Source: Sitta carolinensis
Lineage: Eukaryota > Chordata > Aves > Passeriformes > Sittidae
Length of the DNA: 64,000 bases
NCBI GenBank assembly: GCA_032173965.1
Contig: JAVUNC010000019.1
Span: forward strand, 16,112,234 to 16,176,233
Reading direction: 5' to 3'
Position numbers and translations under genes: made by a program. Shown here in pieces: positions 23,861-34,559 of the stretch; position 1 is the stretch's first letter; each line of letters starts with the position of its first letter. The notes beneath the pieces are model-generated. The model had not been told where the DNA came from and made no database searches. It was given only the letters and a program-made list of their open reading frames with translations.

Positions 23861-26093
23861 AAACACGATATTACAAACCTGAAAGCACTCAACCCTTTTT
23901 CTAAGGCAAAGGTCAACTTTAATTCTACTCTGCCTCTTACCCAAACTGACTTACAAAGGAAAGATCAGATAGCTCAGGAAATTGGTAATGAGATACAGTG
24001 GTTTTCGTCTCTAGGTCACTAATTCTAAATTGACCAAGGTCAACAGTAATCAAAAGTCATTAGCATTTAATGATCCTTCGGTGCCCTGTGAGAAAGAAGC
24101 TAGTGATCTTAGTGCACTTCAGAAAAACCACCACTACAATCAGCACTCACATGCTGCCTGCTTCAAGGGAGAGGTCAGACCAGATGACTACAGACAGAAC
24201 TTCCCATCTTGCAGACAGATCTCGCCTCTGCAGACAAACCTTTTACTAATTTTAACTTAGCTCACAAACCAGTATTTTCGAACTGAAGACTTCAATTAAT
24301 ATGGGCTCTCTGAAGGGCAGGCTGCAGGCTGCCTGCTCCTGCTCATCAGTGGTTCCCAAACATCTTTGTTCCCTACACACAGTAAGTCTGAAAAATGCAA
24401 ATGCAAACAGGCCCTTCCTTAGAGAGGAAGGTTCTCACTTGTGAGAGCCAGCAGCAGCAGAAGTAACCACCCCACGAGTATCCACAGGGGCACGGCATCA
24501 CAGCTAATTATGCTGGTGTAAAACTCAAGGACTACATTTCTCATGTGCAGGTAACCTACATTCACCACGTCACACCGTACTGTTGAATTCCCCAGTGGGA
24601 CAGAAGAGAGAGGACATTGCTACGGTGCACAATCACACCTGCTCTGTGGCCTGCACACTTCAGCCCCCTGGGACTGGGGGACCTTTGGAAAGCTTGGTTA
24701 CGTGCTGTAATGTACGGGTCTGTCATGGCAAACCACATCCACAGTTTTACATCTAGGCAAGGGCAGGGAACATGAGGCTTAAAACCCCACAGCGGATCAG
24801 CAACGGTGTGTTTTACAGCAGAGCATCACAGCTGGCAGGGTTTGGGGTGTTACACAGGAAAGGAATGGCACAGCTTCTTGTTCCCACTGCATTTTAAATT
24901 ACAGAAGAGGAAAATCATGCCCGTGAGAGAGGGACAGCTCAGTACACTGGCAAACCAAGCCTTTATAAGAAATACATTCTGAGCCACAGTGGCTCTAGCT
25001 TTTCAAATTGAGAATTAAAACCAAAGAGTAACAGCACTTATAGTGATTTTACAGTTGTCTACTAACCCCAACTTTTAGACATGAGAGTGTGATTGCTGCT
25101 AACCTGAGCCTAATCCAAATAGTTCAAGGAATGGAACCAGGCATGACCTCCATTAAACTGCACTGTCCTGAATGATTCTCCCTTTGCTACACATTAGAGG
25201 CTCTGGATTTTGTTACTTGTCTGAACTGATTCCAGACTCTCCCAGCACACACAGCCTCTGAACCCACATGGAGATAAAGATGTTATCAAATTTTTCTCCT
25301 AGCCGCTGCTTTAGAAAATCAGATTTATTTTCCTTTGCAAATAGTTCAGTCACACTTGCCTTCCTTAGCAGCCAGTTATGCTTCGGTATTTCCATCAGTT
25401 TCTCCTCTTTATAAGTGAATGGCAGCTACTGTACCATCATGAATTTTCCAGGAAAAACACATACATACTGCTCAAATTCTGGTTTCAGAATATATTTATA
25501 TGCCTTAAGATGTATTTGTCTATCAATGTTAGGATTCTTCTTCACAGTAACTCTGTGAGACGTCTGAACTTCAGTAAAGAAACTAAGGAAGGGGCAAGAA
25601 ATCAAGCAGAACGGCATAATTAATGTACTGTACAAGATAAACATAAATACCCATTACTTTTATGTATTATGAACTTTCATATAGTATGAAAACCTTTACT
25701 TTTTCCTGCTATACATGGGGTAGTATCACTTTGGTCTCATAGAAGTGTAAAGGCAAAAGGCCAAGAGCTCTGAGGAATCCTCAGACAAGCAAACATGCCA
25801 CCTGCCTGAAGAGCTGCTTTCTTTTCATACTCTCAGAAAACCCTTGTAACCGAGCTGAGACAGGACAGCTCTCATTCCAAAGAATGTACTTTTAAAGAAA
25901 ATTACTCCTCTAAATTGCTTTGGATGTGGAGAAAGTGTAGCCAGGGTGGTTATGGAGTGTAACCTGGTACATAAATACCCTGTCACAGAAGGATGCTATC
26001 AACAAGTCATTCAGCCTGGTATTGAAGCAGTACATGATCCTCTAGTGAAATATTAATTCAGGATATCAGGTAATCTTAGGGGTACAGGCGACA

Positions 26094-26138
26094 GGGCTGG
26101 ACAAGGTGATGTCTCAAGACCCCTTCCAAATCTGTTTG
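26094..26138 (+). repeat. Possible degenerate CR1 3' end
   Basis: The string GGCTGGACAAGGTGATGTCT, followed by CCCCTTCCAA, resembles the CR1 tail motif (GCTGGACNAGATGATCTCTA...GGTCCCTTCCAACC), but the copy is old and short. Confidence 0.3.
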
Positions 26139-26509
26139 TTGCCAGTCTTCACCCCACACAGACAGCCAGGACAGACAGCAGATACTCAAAGACTGCCAAC
26201 CAGCTCCCTAGTAAGTGTTTAAAACACAAACGCTTTCCAGACGTTGGACTTGCCTGGTTTTCACAGCAGCTTGCCAAGAAATCAAACTCAGAGAAGGCAG
26301 CAGGATCAGAAAACAAATGAGCCAGGCCCCAAATACGGGAAGTTTGCAAATTTGAATGAAGTGATGTCTTAGTTAAGCCTCCCCCCTTAGTTTTCTGTAA
26401 CACACATAAAAAGTGCTCTTGTAACCAAGGTAGGGGATTGGAATTCAACTTATTGGCAGAAAACACAACTGATGCCAACCTCCCCCACAAAAAGCTTGTA
26501 ATCTTTTCC

Positions 26510-26583
26510 TTTGAGATTCCCATTCCTTAGTTCCCTCTCCTGCCTATTTGCAGGAGAGGGAAGTAAGAGATGGGAATCTCAGA
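26510..26583. ncRNA. Near-perfect 74-nt hairpin, pre-miRNA-like (function unproven)
   Basis: The outer arms GAGATTCCCAT (26513-26523) and ATGGGAATCTC (26570-26580) are exact complements. The inner arms TTCCCTCTCCTGC (26531-26543) and GCAGGAGAGGGAA (26550-26562) are also exact, around a 6-nt loop. Between them CTTA/TAAG also pairs, leaving only C:A and G:G mismatches and a T:G wobble. The stem extends three more pairs outside (T-A, T:G, T-A). The size and shape match a microRNA precursor, but a miniature inverted-repeat insertion or chance palindrome is possible. It lies in the putative BTBD3 5' intron. No known miRNA family was recognised from the arms. Confidence 0.35.
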
Positions 26584-28417
26584 TCTATCAGCCCTTTGAG
26601 ATAGAAACCACTGCTTTATCACTCATTTAAGCGCCTCACAAAACAGAGCTTCCACACCAGCTGAGGTAGATGAACATTTGTAAAACAGAACAGCCAGCCA
26701 AGCCTGAGGAGTTACCAGAGACAGTATGGGGGCAGAATCACTATGAATTATCAGAGAATATTCTGCTACAAAACTTATTTGCGCAAGTTTCTACAACAGC
26801 TGATCTGAATTTCTTCTGACAACATAACACACAGCCTATCATCACCAGACCTCTGTTTTAAGCAAGCCTACCCTAGCACTGCTGCTTTCATTGCAACTGG
26901 TAATTTTAGAAAAAAAAAAAAAATTTGCTCACAAGCTCTAACAAGCAAGCGGCCAAAACATAAAAATTACCGTTGCAACTTGCATTTTTTTCCCCCAGCC
27001 TTAAAGGGCAAGCTAAATGAATCCCATGTTGCTTCTGGAAGGTGTTTCCTCTGGGGCAGAGCTGAGGATCACTGGCAGGGAAACACAAGGGAAGTTATTG
27101 TGCTGTTAGCTGCAGTGTTTTTACTGTGGGGGATTTAAAAGGGGAAAAAAAAAAAAAAAAAAAAAGTACTGCAGTCGACATTCAACTTTGGCAATCCTAC
27201 AGAACTTACTTCAAATGAAGGCCTTAAGAGAGTTGATTTGCAAGGCTGAGTTACCCAGTAAACCCCTGATACAATGCATTGTGACATCCTGAAAATACGT
27301 TCTGTAGGAAATGGTGGACCAATTCTCTCCCACTAAAAACAAAGCTATTTTGAGCCCAACTCTGGCATGAAAGTTTAAGCAATGCCAAATAAAGTACTGT
27401 ACACCTATAACCCAGCACCACCTCTCTACAAAAAACAATCAAAAAACTCAGGGAGCAAATTAAAATATAACACACACATCACGTGCTGAAAACAAAGTAC
27501 GGTGAGGACCAACTACAAGGCAAAAAAACCTGCAGCAGCACTTCTTAGATGAGACAACCTGTTGAATTAGGCACGTTAGCAACCATAGTTTAGGAACACT
27601 TAGGTAACTTCAAACTTTTCCTCGAACCCACTGCTCGCTCCTGTTTTAAAATGCACTCGGGAAACACCACGACGAACTGAATTTATAAACCCCGAAGTTC
27701 ACATGCGGCTTTCCCCAGACAAACGGTGAACTGTAAAGGTGCGGGCCCCCAGGTGACACTAGCGAACCTCCAGAGCCGGGTGCACCAGCAAGCTCGGCCA
27801 ACGGGGGAAGGCACGAGGCATTCATCCCAAACCCGGCGCTACTATTAATTGTACCTCCGGGAAGTTCGCCGAATTAACGCTGAAAGTACTTCTTTTACAA
27901 AAGCAGCTTTACTCCAAGCAGGAGAAAAGCCCCAGAGCTCAACTTTTGGGCTGCCTCCCAGCGGAGCCCCCAGCCTGGGCACGGCCGGGTCCCGGAGCTC
28001 CTGCCGAGCCCGCTCCGCGGGTCACCGCCGGCACGGCCGCCGACCCACCGGCTGCCGCACAAAGGGCGACCGCGGGGAGCCCCGCACCCGCCCGCGGGCA
28101 CGCACCGCCACTCCGCCGGGCAAAGGCCGTGCCCGGGGGCTCTTTGTGCGGGAGAGCCGGGCGGCCCCGCTCCGCTCCGCTCGGGCTCCGCCGCGCCGCC
28201 GGCGCTCAGGTGCGGCCGCCCCGCCCCGCCCCTCACGGCGGCGCCTCCGCGGGGCGCGGGGAGCCCGTTCCCCGCCGGCACCGCCGCAGCCCGGCAGGGG
28301 AGCGGGCTCGCCCGCCGCAGCGCGGGGCGGCCTCGGATGTCCCCTCGCGGTGTTCCCCCTTCCCGGGTGTCCCCCCGCCGGTGTCTCCTCCCCCCGCGCC
28401 CCCCGCCCCGCACTGAC

Positions 28418-28560
28418 CTGAGGGCGCTCCCGGGGCGGCGCGCGCGCGCGGCCCCTCCTCGCCCCGGCGCGCGCGCGCGGCCCCGCCCCGCAGAGGTGCG
28501 CGCGCGCGCGGCCCCGCCCCCCGGCCCCGCCCCCCGGCGCGCGCGCGCGGCCCCTCAGGG
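28418..28560 (-). other. Candidate noncoding first exon with donor at 28418
   Basis: The minus-strand sequence GCGCCCTCAG|GTCAGTGCGG is close to the vertebrate donor consensus and sits inside the CpG island. The right boundary (transcription start) is a guess, placed near the end of the GC-rich block. The splice partner in or near BTBD3 exon 1 was not identified. Confidence 0.35.
28438..28549. repeat. Four alternating (CG)n tracts with interleaved GC boxes
   Basis: Alternating purine-pyrimidine runs of 13-14 bp occur at 28438-28450, 28467-28479, 28497-28510 and 28537-28549. Each is flanked by CCCC blocks, and GCCCCGCCCC boxes lie between them. The arrangement looks like an imperfect tandem repeat of about 30-40 bp and has potential to form Z-DNA. 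Confidence 0.8.
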
Positions 28561-28687
28561 AGGGATTTTGGGAGTTCGGGATTTTCTTCCCAAAAATTGC
28601 GGCCCTGCTCCGTGAGAGGGCACTGGGGTCAGCCCGCAGGAGCCTGGCGGCATGAAGAGTTGGGATTGAGTTGAGAAAGCAACAACA

Positions 28688-28689
<2 letters not shown>

Positions 28690-28726
<37 letters not shown>

Positions 28727-28736
28727 CCCAGCTAGA
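28690..28736. repeat. Poly(T) run of 47 bp
   Basis: An uninterrupted T run directly abuts a minus-strand CR1 3' end that starts at about 28737. On the minus strand it reads as an A47 tail after the CR1 terminus. Confidence 0.9.
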
Positions 28737-28870
28737 AATCACCGAATTCACAGGATGTCTGGGTTGGAAGAGACCTTGAAGACGATCGAGTTCAACCCCT
28801 GCCCTAACACCTCGACTAGACCATGGCACCGAGTGCCCGAAGTTGTGGGGTGTTCTTCCATCCCAGCCTT
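28737..28870 (-). mobile_element. CR1 LINE 3' end fragment
   Basis: The plus strand reads TCTGGGTTGGAAGAGACCTT, then GACGATCGAGTTCAACCCC, then the TAGACCATGGCACCGAGTGC segment. This is the reverse complement of the CR1 3' UTR tail. It lacks the coding region, as is usual for 5'-truncated CR1 copies. Confidence 0.8.
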
Positions 28871-28881
28871 ACGATTTCACC

Positions 28882-29066
28882 TCCGGAATAAGCTGGGAGA
28901 CAACCTAGCTGCACCTTTGAAAAAAAGTCCAAATATGCTTTTTTTTAAATTAAAAATTCTGTTAGTGCTTGCATTGAACCATAATCACACTGCACATATG
29001 ACATGAAATAAGTTGGGAAACAACCTAATGACATCTTTTTAAAAAATAAATAAGAAATGACCTTTT
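28882..29066. repeat. Imperfect direct repeat, about 60 bp, period about 122 bp
   Basis: GGAATAAGCTGGGAGACAAC at 28882 recurs as GAAATAAGTTGGGAAACAAC near 29004. In both, CCTA and an A-rich then T-rich tract follow. The element is unclassified. Confidence 0.5.
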
Positions 29067-30430
29067 TTAAAAAAATTAGGAATCCCATTAAATTTCAAGC
29101 ATATTCGTGACTTACCGCAACCAACCTGTTTAAGGATTTTGTCTTCTTAGAAAAGCAGTGATTTGTTTTTCTGTGCATGCACGAATATCTCTGAAGATAA
29201 TGAAGAGAGCTCGCCCTTCCCTTTAGACAGCAACTTGGTTAGATTAAAAGTTATAAGGAAAAATAATTGGTAGTTGAAATCTTGGTGCTTGTTCATTGTT
29301 ATTCACAACCTCCAAGCAAAACGAAACCCAAAAAACCCCACCAAGATCCCCCAAACAAAAAAAACAAAACCAAAAAAAACCCCAAACCCAACAGCTTACA
29401 GGAGAAACTCCTCGGGCTGCAGCAGCCACAGCAGACAGTCAGAGGGAAGAAACACTCTTCCCCCTCACATTTATTTGTGTTTTCCCAAATAAACTCAATC
29501 TCACAAGAAGAGATAAGTGCCATACATCCTTCCTTCTGTTCCTATCCTTCTCTTCATAGGGTGGCCAGGTTAAAAAAACAAACTGAAAACAAAAAAACCC
29601 CCAAAAAAACCCAACACCAAACACCAAAACATTTTGATTTTGAGCTGCTGAAGAAATAATCAAGCGGGATGGAGCATTTTCAAGACCAGCACCCAGGATT
29701 ATCCAGGAGCTTCATAAATAAGGCATTTCTCATAATGCTAGTGTATGTCGCCACGTGGGAAATTAAAATGCATTGCTAGCATTTATTTTTAAAAGCTTAG
29801 CAAAAAGCTTTGCTTGGAGCTCTAGGGCAAGTTTGGGTTTGGTTTTTTTTAAAATTATTTTCCCTCTGAAGAAACAATTATTTCTGGAATTGCTGCTGTG
29901 TTCCAGGTTTAGTCTCCCGTGAACGCTCATTGCCTATATTATATACACATTATTCTAGCAGATACCTTCACAATGTGAAATTAGGCATATCTGTGGATCA
30001 TCAGCACTTTGCATTGCCCATTTTAATATTTTGGCTATTAAAATAGAGAAGAAACCAAACAGCAACAATAATGACTGTACACAGACACACACACACTCAC
30101 TTTGTAGCTGTTATGGATTTTACCAGCAAAGCACATACTTTAAATTACAGTGTGTAAATGATCATTTAATTGGAACTTGGGAAGCCAACAAAATAATCGT
30201 TGACTGAAGTGAATTTAAACAGGCTGTAGGAAAACGCTGCAGTTTTCCATCCTTTTTGCAGAGTGAAGGTGGAAGAATGAAATGGGGGTAATTTAGATGG
30301 GCAAGGTGTGGGGAGAAACCTTTTCCTCCAGGTTAGAGGAGGTTTTTCTGCAGCCTGAATTCAAAATCCCATTGTAGGAAAACATATTCTGGCTTTCATT
30401 CCAGCACACACAGGAGTTAAAAGGTGAAGT
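29067..30430. other. AT-rich gene-free region
   Basis: The sequence contains A/C-rich simple stretches (29327-29390, 29575-29630), T tracts and a short (AC)n near 30085. No gene was recognised. Confidence 0.55.
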
Positions 30431-30495
30431 TTTGGAACCAGATAATCTTTAAGGTCCCTTCCAACTCAAGCCTTTCTGTGCTTCTATGATTTTTG
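30431..30495 (+). mobile_element. CR1 LINE 3' tail fragment
   Basis: TTGGAACCAGATAATCTTTA, then AGGTCCCTTCCAACTCAAGC, then CTTCTATGATTTTT match the terminal part of CR1, including its ATTCTATG-like end. Only about 60 bp remain. Confidence 0.75.
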
Positions 30496-32499
30496 TGCAC
30501 ATATGCTTCTGATTGAGAGGCAGTCGGGGGGGGCGGCCCAAACTGGGGGCTCCACTCAATAACATTTGTTTGAATTTTCTGGGGGGCTCCTCCTGCATTT
30601 CCAGCCCAGCTTTTTGGCCGTGCCCCGTGGTTTGGGCCATGACTACCTATCTTCCCCCAGAGATCTCCAGGCTCTGGTTTAGAACCAGTATCAGCACGGA
30701 ATTGCAGTCAGCACCACCCTGTTGGGTTACCTGGCTGGGTTAAATACATCTCACTGGGTTTCTCAGGGGTGTCTTTAGTTACAAGCACTCCAGTCTGTTG
30801 ACAAGTTTCAGCTCAACTCCAGAGCCACCAGATAAACCAGACCTGGCCAGATCTGCAGCACTGGGGCACTAAAACCATCCTCCAGCACAGGAGTTCAAGT
30901 GCCAAGCTCACAGTACTGTCCTCGTGCTCTCCCCTCCAGGGTGACTGTGTATGTAGAACCTGTATGAAACAGCTCATGAGGAACGTGAGCCATGGCCCAA
31001 GAGCAGCTGCAGAGAAGGCCTTTGGCACTCCCCTGCATAGCTTTGGGTCTTGCCTCGTCCCAGCCCAGGCTTCTGGACAAGATCCAGCATTGCCTATGGC
31101 AACCTAAGGGCTGCACCAACCAGGAAGGCAAAATTCAACCAGCTGCATGTTGGGGAGAGCTCATGGAAGGATTCTAGCTGGTGTTTCCAGGGCCATTTAA
31201 CTGGGATAAGTTCTGCTCTGTGGTGGTGGTGAAAAAAGCCAAGTATTTGCATTGAGTCACATTCAGACTCATTCCTGTGTCACGGGTCTATTTTCCAGGT
31301 ATTGAGCAGTGCTTTCCAAGGACTTGCTAACTTGAAGAGCCGTTTAAATATTCATTTTCCGGTTGAACTTGCATGCTGGGTAGGTTCTGAGTGCTCCAGG
31401 GTATAATTAGTTCCTCCAAAAGCATCTTCCTACTAGACACTTTGCTAACACTGACCACGTTTCCCCTCCACATCTCCCCTCCTCCCCAACCTCAGAGCTT
31501 TGTTGAATTTCTGGGCACAGCCTCCCACAAAGGTTATCATCTTATGTTTAATAGTGGGGAAAAAGACAGCACACAAGATTTACTGCAAATGGAAGCCATT
31601 ACTGCAGCAGTTATCAAATGAAAGAACAATATAATAATGTCTAGTCATAAAGATATGAAGAGTTGCCTGTCAAAGGCAAACACCTGACTTGTAAAATTAG
31701 CCTGTGCAGCTGCTGGAAGCTTTTGGCAGGCAGGATGAGATCCTTGCAGCACATGGCCAAGCACCCAGGTGTTTTGCAGCTACGTAGGCTAGAAACTGGG
31801 CACCCAAACTGGGATCATCTGGAGGGAGATGTATGGACATCTCAAGGCTACAGGACATTTGCATGAAGCAGAACCAGGGGGATCAGTTCAATGCATCCCA
31901 AATATCCCCAGTGGGGTTATAACATCCCCTGGGTTGATTCAGGCATGGGAGGCCTCTCAAAGCCAAATCCGTTATCTCCAGCTCTGGCTGTAGCTCATTG
32001 AGGCTGCTGACTCCAATTTTTTGGTTAAGTATTAACTAACTAATAGCAGATGGTGTTGGATTTTGTCTGCCCCTTGAACCCTGAGGTCAGGTCACAGAGG
32101 CTGTGAAAGTCCAGCTAGAAGATGCTGATTTCCAGCCTAGTGTATATGTACAGATGATTTTCCTCACCTTTCCCAGTCCTGCCCTCCTGCTGAGAGCTGG
32201 GGCAGAAACCCTTTCGGGCTTAACCAAATGGTCATTAACCTTTCCAAAATGAAAATATATGAACTACAAGTGGGTACCAGTGTCCCTCACAAGGGAGGAA
32301 AGTGTTAGATTAGCAGAGGGATGTTGACTCCTGTGTGAGTGCTGACATCTCCTATCAAGGACTGTCCAGCCTCTCTCACCACACACACTCAGCTCATTCC
32401 CCATCCCCCAAAAATATCACTTACTTTCATCAGCACAGTCAGTTCTCACAAGGCCTTTTCCACCAGACACAGTTTCTGTATCAAGCTCCTAGACTCCAT
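30496..32499. other. Gene-free region, nothing recognised
   Basis: Unique-looking sequence of mixed composition with no transposon signature or splice-supported exon. Confidence 0.5.
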
Positions 32500-32940
32500 T
32501 GATGCCTCGTGGAGCTGGAGCAGAGGCTCGGCAGGGTGAGGAAGAATCAAGTGGAGATTTATTGAGGGGCCCTCAAGGCCTCACCCTGGCAGTGCCACAG
32601 CCCTGGCTCTGCCCGATGGCTCCAAGATGGGAGCAAGAGAGAGCTTGGGCACGAGAGCTCACATTTTTACAGGTTTTAGTCCATTTGCATACAGGAGTCA
32701 ACTGTCCAATTAACAGCCTCAGATTATGAAGTTCCATCCTCCTTTCATGCCTGCTTGCCCACCCTCCTCTTTTCACTTTTATGCTTTGGGCCTGAAGTTT
32801 GAAGAGATTGTCCTTGAGTGCCCAGCTGGAATAGGATTGTTGTGTCTTCCCCACCCTGTGAAAAGATCCTAGTAACCCTTAATATAATGCTAAAAGCTGC
32901 ACACGAACACAGAACAGAAATCTGAAAATTTAGGGCATCA
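32500..32940 (-). mobile_element. Solo LTR, TGATGCC family, copy 1
   Basis: The termini are TGATGCC...GGCATCA, a perfect 7-bp inverted repeat, flanked on both sides by the exact 4-bp duplication CCAT (32496-32499 and 32941-32944). On the minus strand it carries an AATAAA signal (32563-32558) and a degenerate TATA-like box (about 32670-32663). Its length (441 bp) and layout match the copy at 40374. A 4-bp target duplication is typical of class I (gammaretrovirus-like) endogenous retroviruses. No internal viral region remains. Confidence 0.85.
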
Positions 32941-34559
32941 CCATTACAAGAGCTTGTGCTTCTCCTGCAGCCTTTATAGATGGAATTCGTCATCCTTGGG
33001 CTCCAGGTGCAGCAGTCCAGGTGCTTTTTAACCTTTTCTCATCTAGAAAAGGTTAAAAAGGAGGATTGGTGATACCTGGGGCCGCCAGAGGTGCTGCCTC
33101 TCTCTGCTGAGTGCAGTGCCACTTCTTTTGGAGTCTGGATGGGAAAGTGTTGGCTGTGCATGTTCACTGTGACTTGTGAAACCGTTTCAGACATGGAAAA
33201 AAGCCTGTCGGGAGCTGTCCCAATGCTGGCTGCTAATGGACATGGTCAGCTTAGCCTGACCACAGAGAAAATCCCATCACAGCCTTGCTAGCAATGCTTG
33301 CTTTTAGACAGCATGAAGATTGATTTCTGCTGTCTTTCTCTAAGCTTGAGAAAGAGCTGAAGTCTTTGTAGTAATTTCAGGAGCATCTGGACTTCTCAAA
33401 CGTGCCAGACTAAGGTGCTTGGTGAAAGTCAAAGTGTCAAAACCTTGAAAAGCTGCTTTTCAGCATTGTCTTTTCAAGACAGAGCTCAAAGGTTGTCTCA
33501 AAGAGAATCATTATGTCCCCAAGACTAAAAAGCATGGAGGAAAGCTTCCCTTAACTTTAAACTTTTTCTCAACCATCCGACTACAGAGAGACACCATTGT
33601 CTGAATGCCAGATGAACAAAATTTTGCTTCCATCAGTAAAAAATATAAAAAAAAATGAGACACTTTTTTTTGTTGTTGTTGTTGCCATGATTAAGGAACC
33701 ACAATCAGTGTTCATGTTTGTTTTTTTTATTTTTCTTTCTAGCTGGGTTGTACATCAAAAAGGGGAAGAAGGGAACCTGAGGTTTTCCAGATATGGTTGG
33801 GCTGCAGTACACCTGTAGTTATCCCTCTGACCTTGGGAGCACAGAGAATTAAAATATCTGCTCCAGTCCTTGAGGAGTTACACCTCTCAAAACCTGTGGC
33901 TGTTCAAGCCTGCCTCAAAGTCCTTGGAAATAACTGGGAGGATCTCTGCAAGCAGCTGCTTGCAGGATGTGATGAAAGAGCTTCATGAGCTCCCCAGTTT
34001 CTGTCTGGTCCAGCCCACGGAGGCTTAACTTGATTCTGAGCTCTGATGATGAAATAAGCTGATGCTTAATAGAAACATTAGAAATGAAAATGATTATTGA
34101 ATTTCGCTGCAGAACTCCAAGGCAGGATGAGGAGTAGGATGTAAAATTGTTTGAGGAAATTAAACCAGCAATAGGGAAGGGCAAAGTGTTAATAACAGCA
34201 GCCTTAATTATCCCAACATACAGTGGGTGCACCCTGTAATGATTTTCAAGTATCATTCAAGTGATCACAACAAGTTTGACCCACCTCTTCTTAAAAACAA
34301 TGCTGTAATTATTAATACTCCTGTATTATCAGGAGCTGCTGGAAACAACAGCCCAAGCCTGTTAATGCAGAGCCAACGCCTTGTGCAGAAATCTCACCCT
34401 TGGTAATTTTGTGCACATGAGTTATGGACCAAGCAGCAGGCAGCGGGTGTGCAAAGGGTGCACACAGCATCTACACAGAGTGTGGGAGGGGGCATGGAGG
34501 AATCTTATCATCCTGCAAAGTGGCTTCAGATCACATGAGTAAGAGCCTGGGATGAGGGA
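32941..34559. other. Gene-free region with a perfect hairpin
   Basis: It contains the hairpin at 33024-33060, a (TTG)n run at 33671-33685, and otherwise unique sequence. No gene was recognised. Confidence 0.5.
33024..33060. repeat. Perfect hairpin, 15-bp arms, 7-nt loop
   Basis: CTTTTTAACCTTTTC and GAAAAGGTTAAAAAG are exact reverse complements separated by TCATCTA. The element is compact, isolated and of unknown origin. Confidence 0.9.

Larger units (their letters stand above)
18600..27690. other. Gene-free interval between the CpG islands (putative BTBD3 5' intron)
   Basis: This is AT-rich sequence with no recognisable exons. Contents noted are (GGAAA)n near 20043, (AGAAT)n near 22206, T runs near 22660, (TTTA)n at 23843-23860, A runs near 26911 and 27146, a probable CR1 relic near 26094 and a near-perfect hairpin at 26510-26583. 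It would be transcribed if the distal CpG island initiates BTBD3 mRNA. Confidence 0.6.
27700..28560 (-). promoter_or_regulatory. Large CpG island, probable alternative upstream BTBD3 promoter
   Basis: About 860 bp of very GC- and CpG-rich sequence carries several CCCCGCCCC (Sp1-type) boxes and alternating CG tracts at its right end. A strong minus-strand donor, CCTCAG|GTCAGTG, has its exon edge at 28418. The next minus-strand coding exon is that of BTBD3, about 10.7 kb away, so the simplest reading is a noncoding first exon of BTBD3. Human BTBD3 is known to use several 5' ends. A divergent plus-strand noncoding RNA could also start here. Confidence 0.6.

Noticed and set aside
27849..28615. 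Arginine/proline/alanine-rich open frames of up to 190 codons
   Set aside because: They are produced by CpG-island composition (few stop codons). No splice support or known homology was seen.
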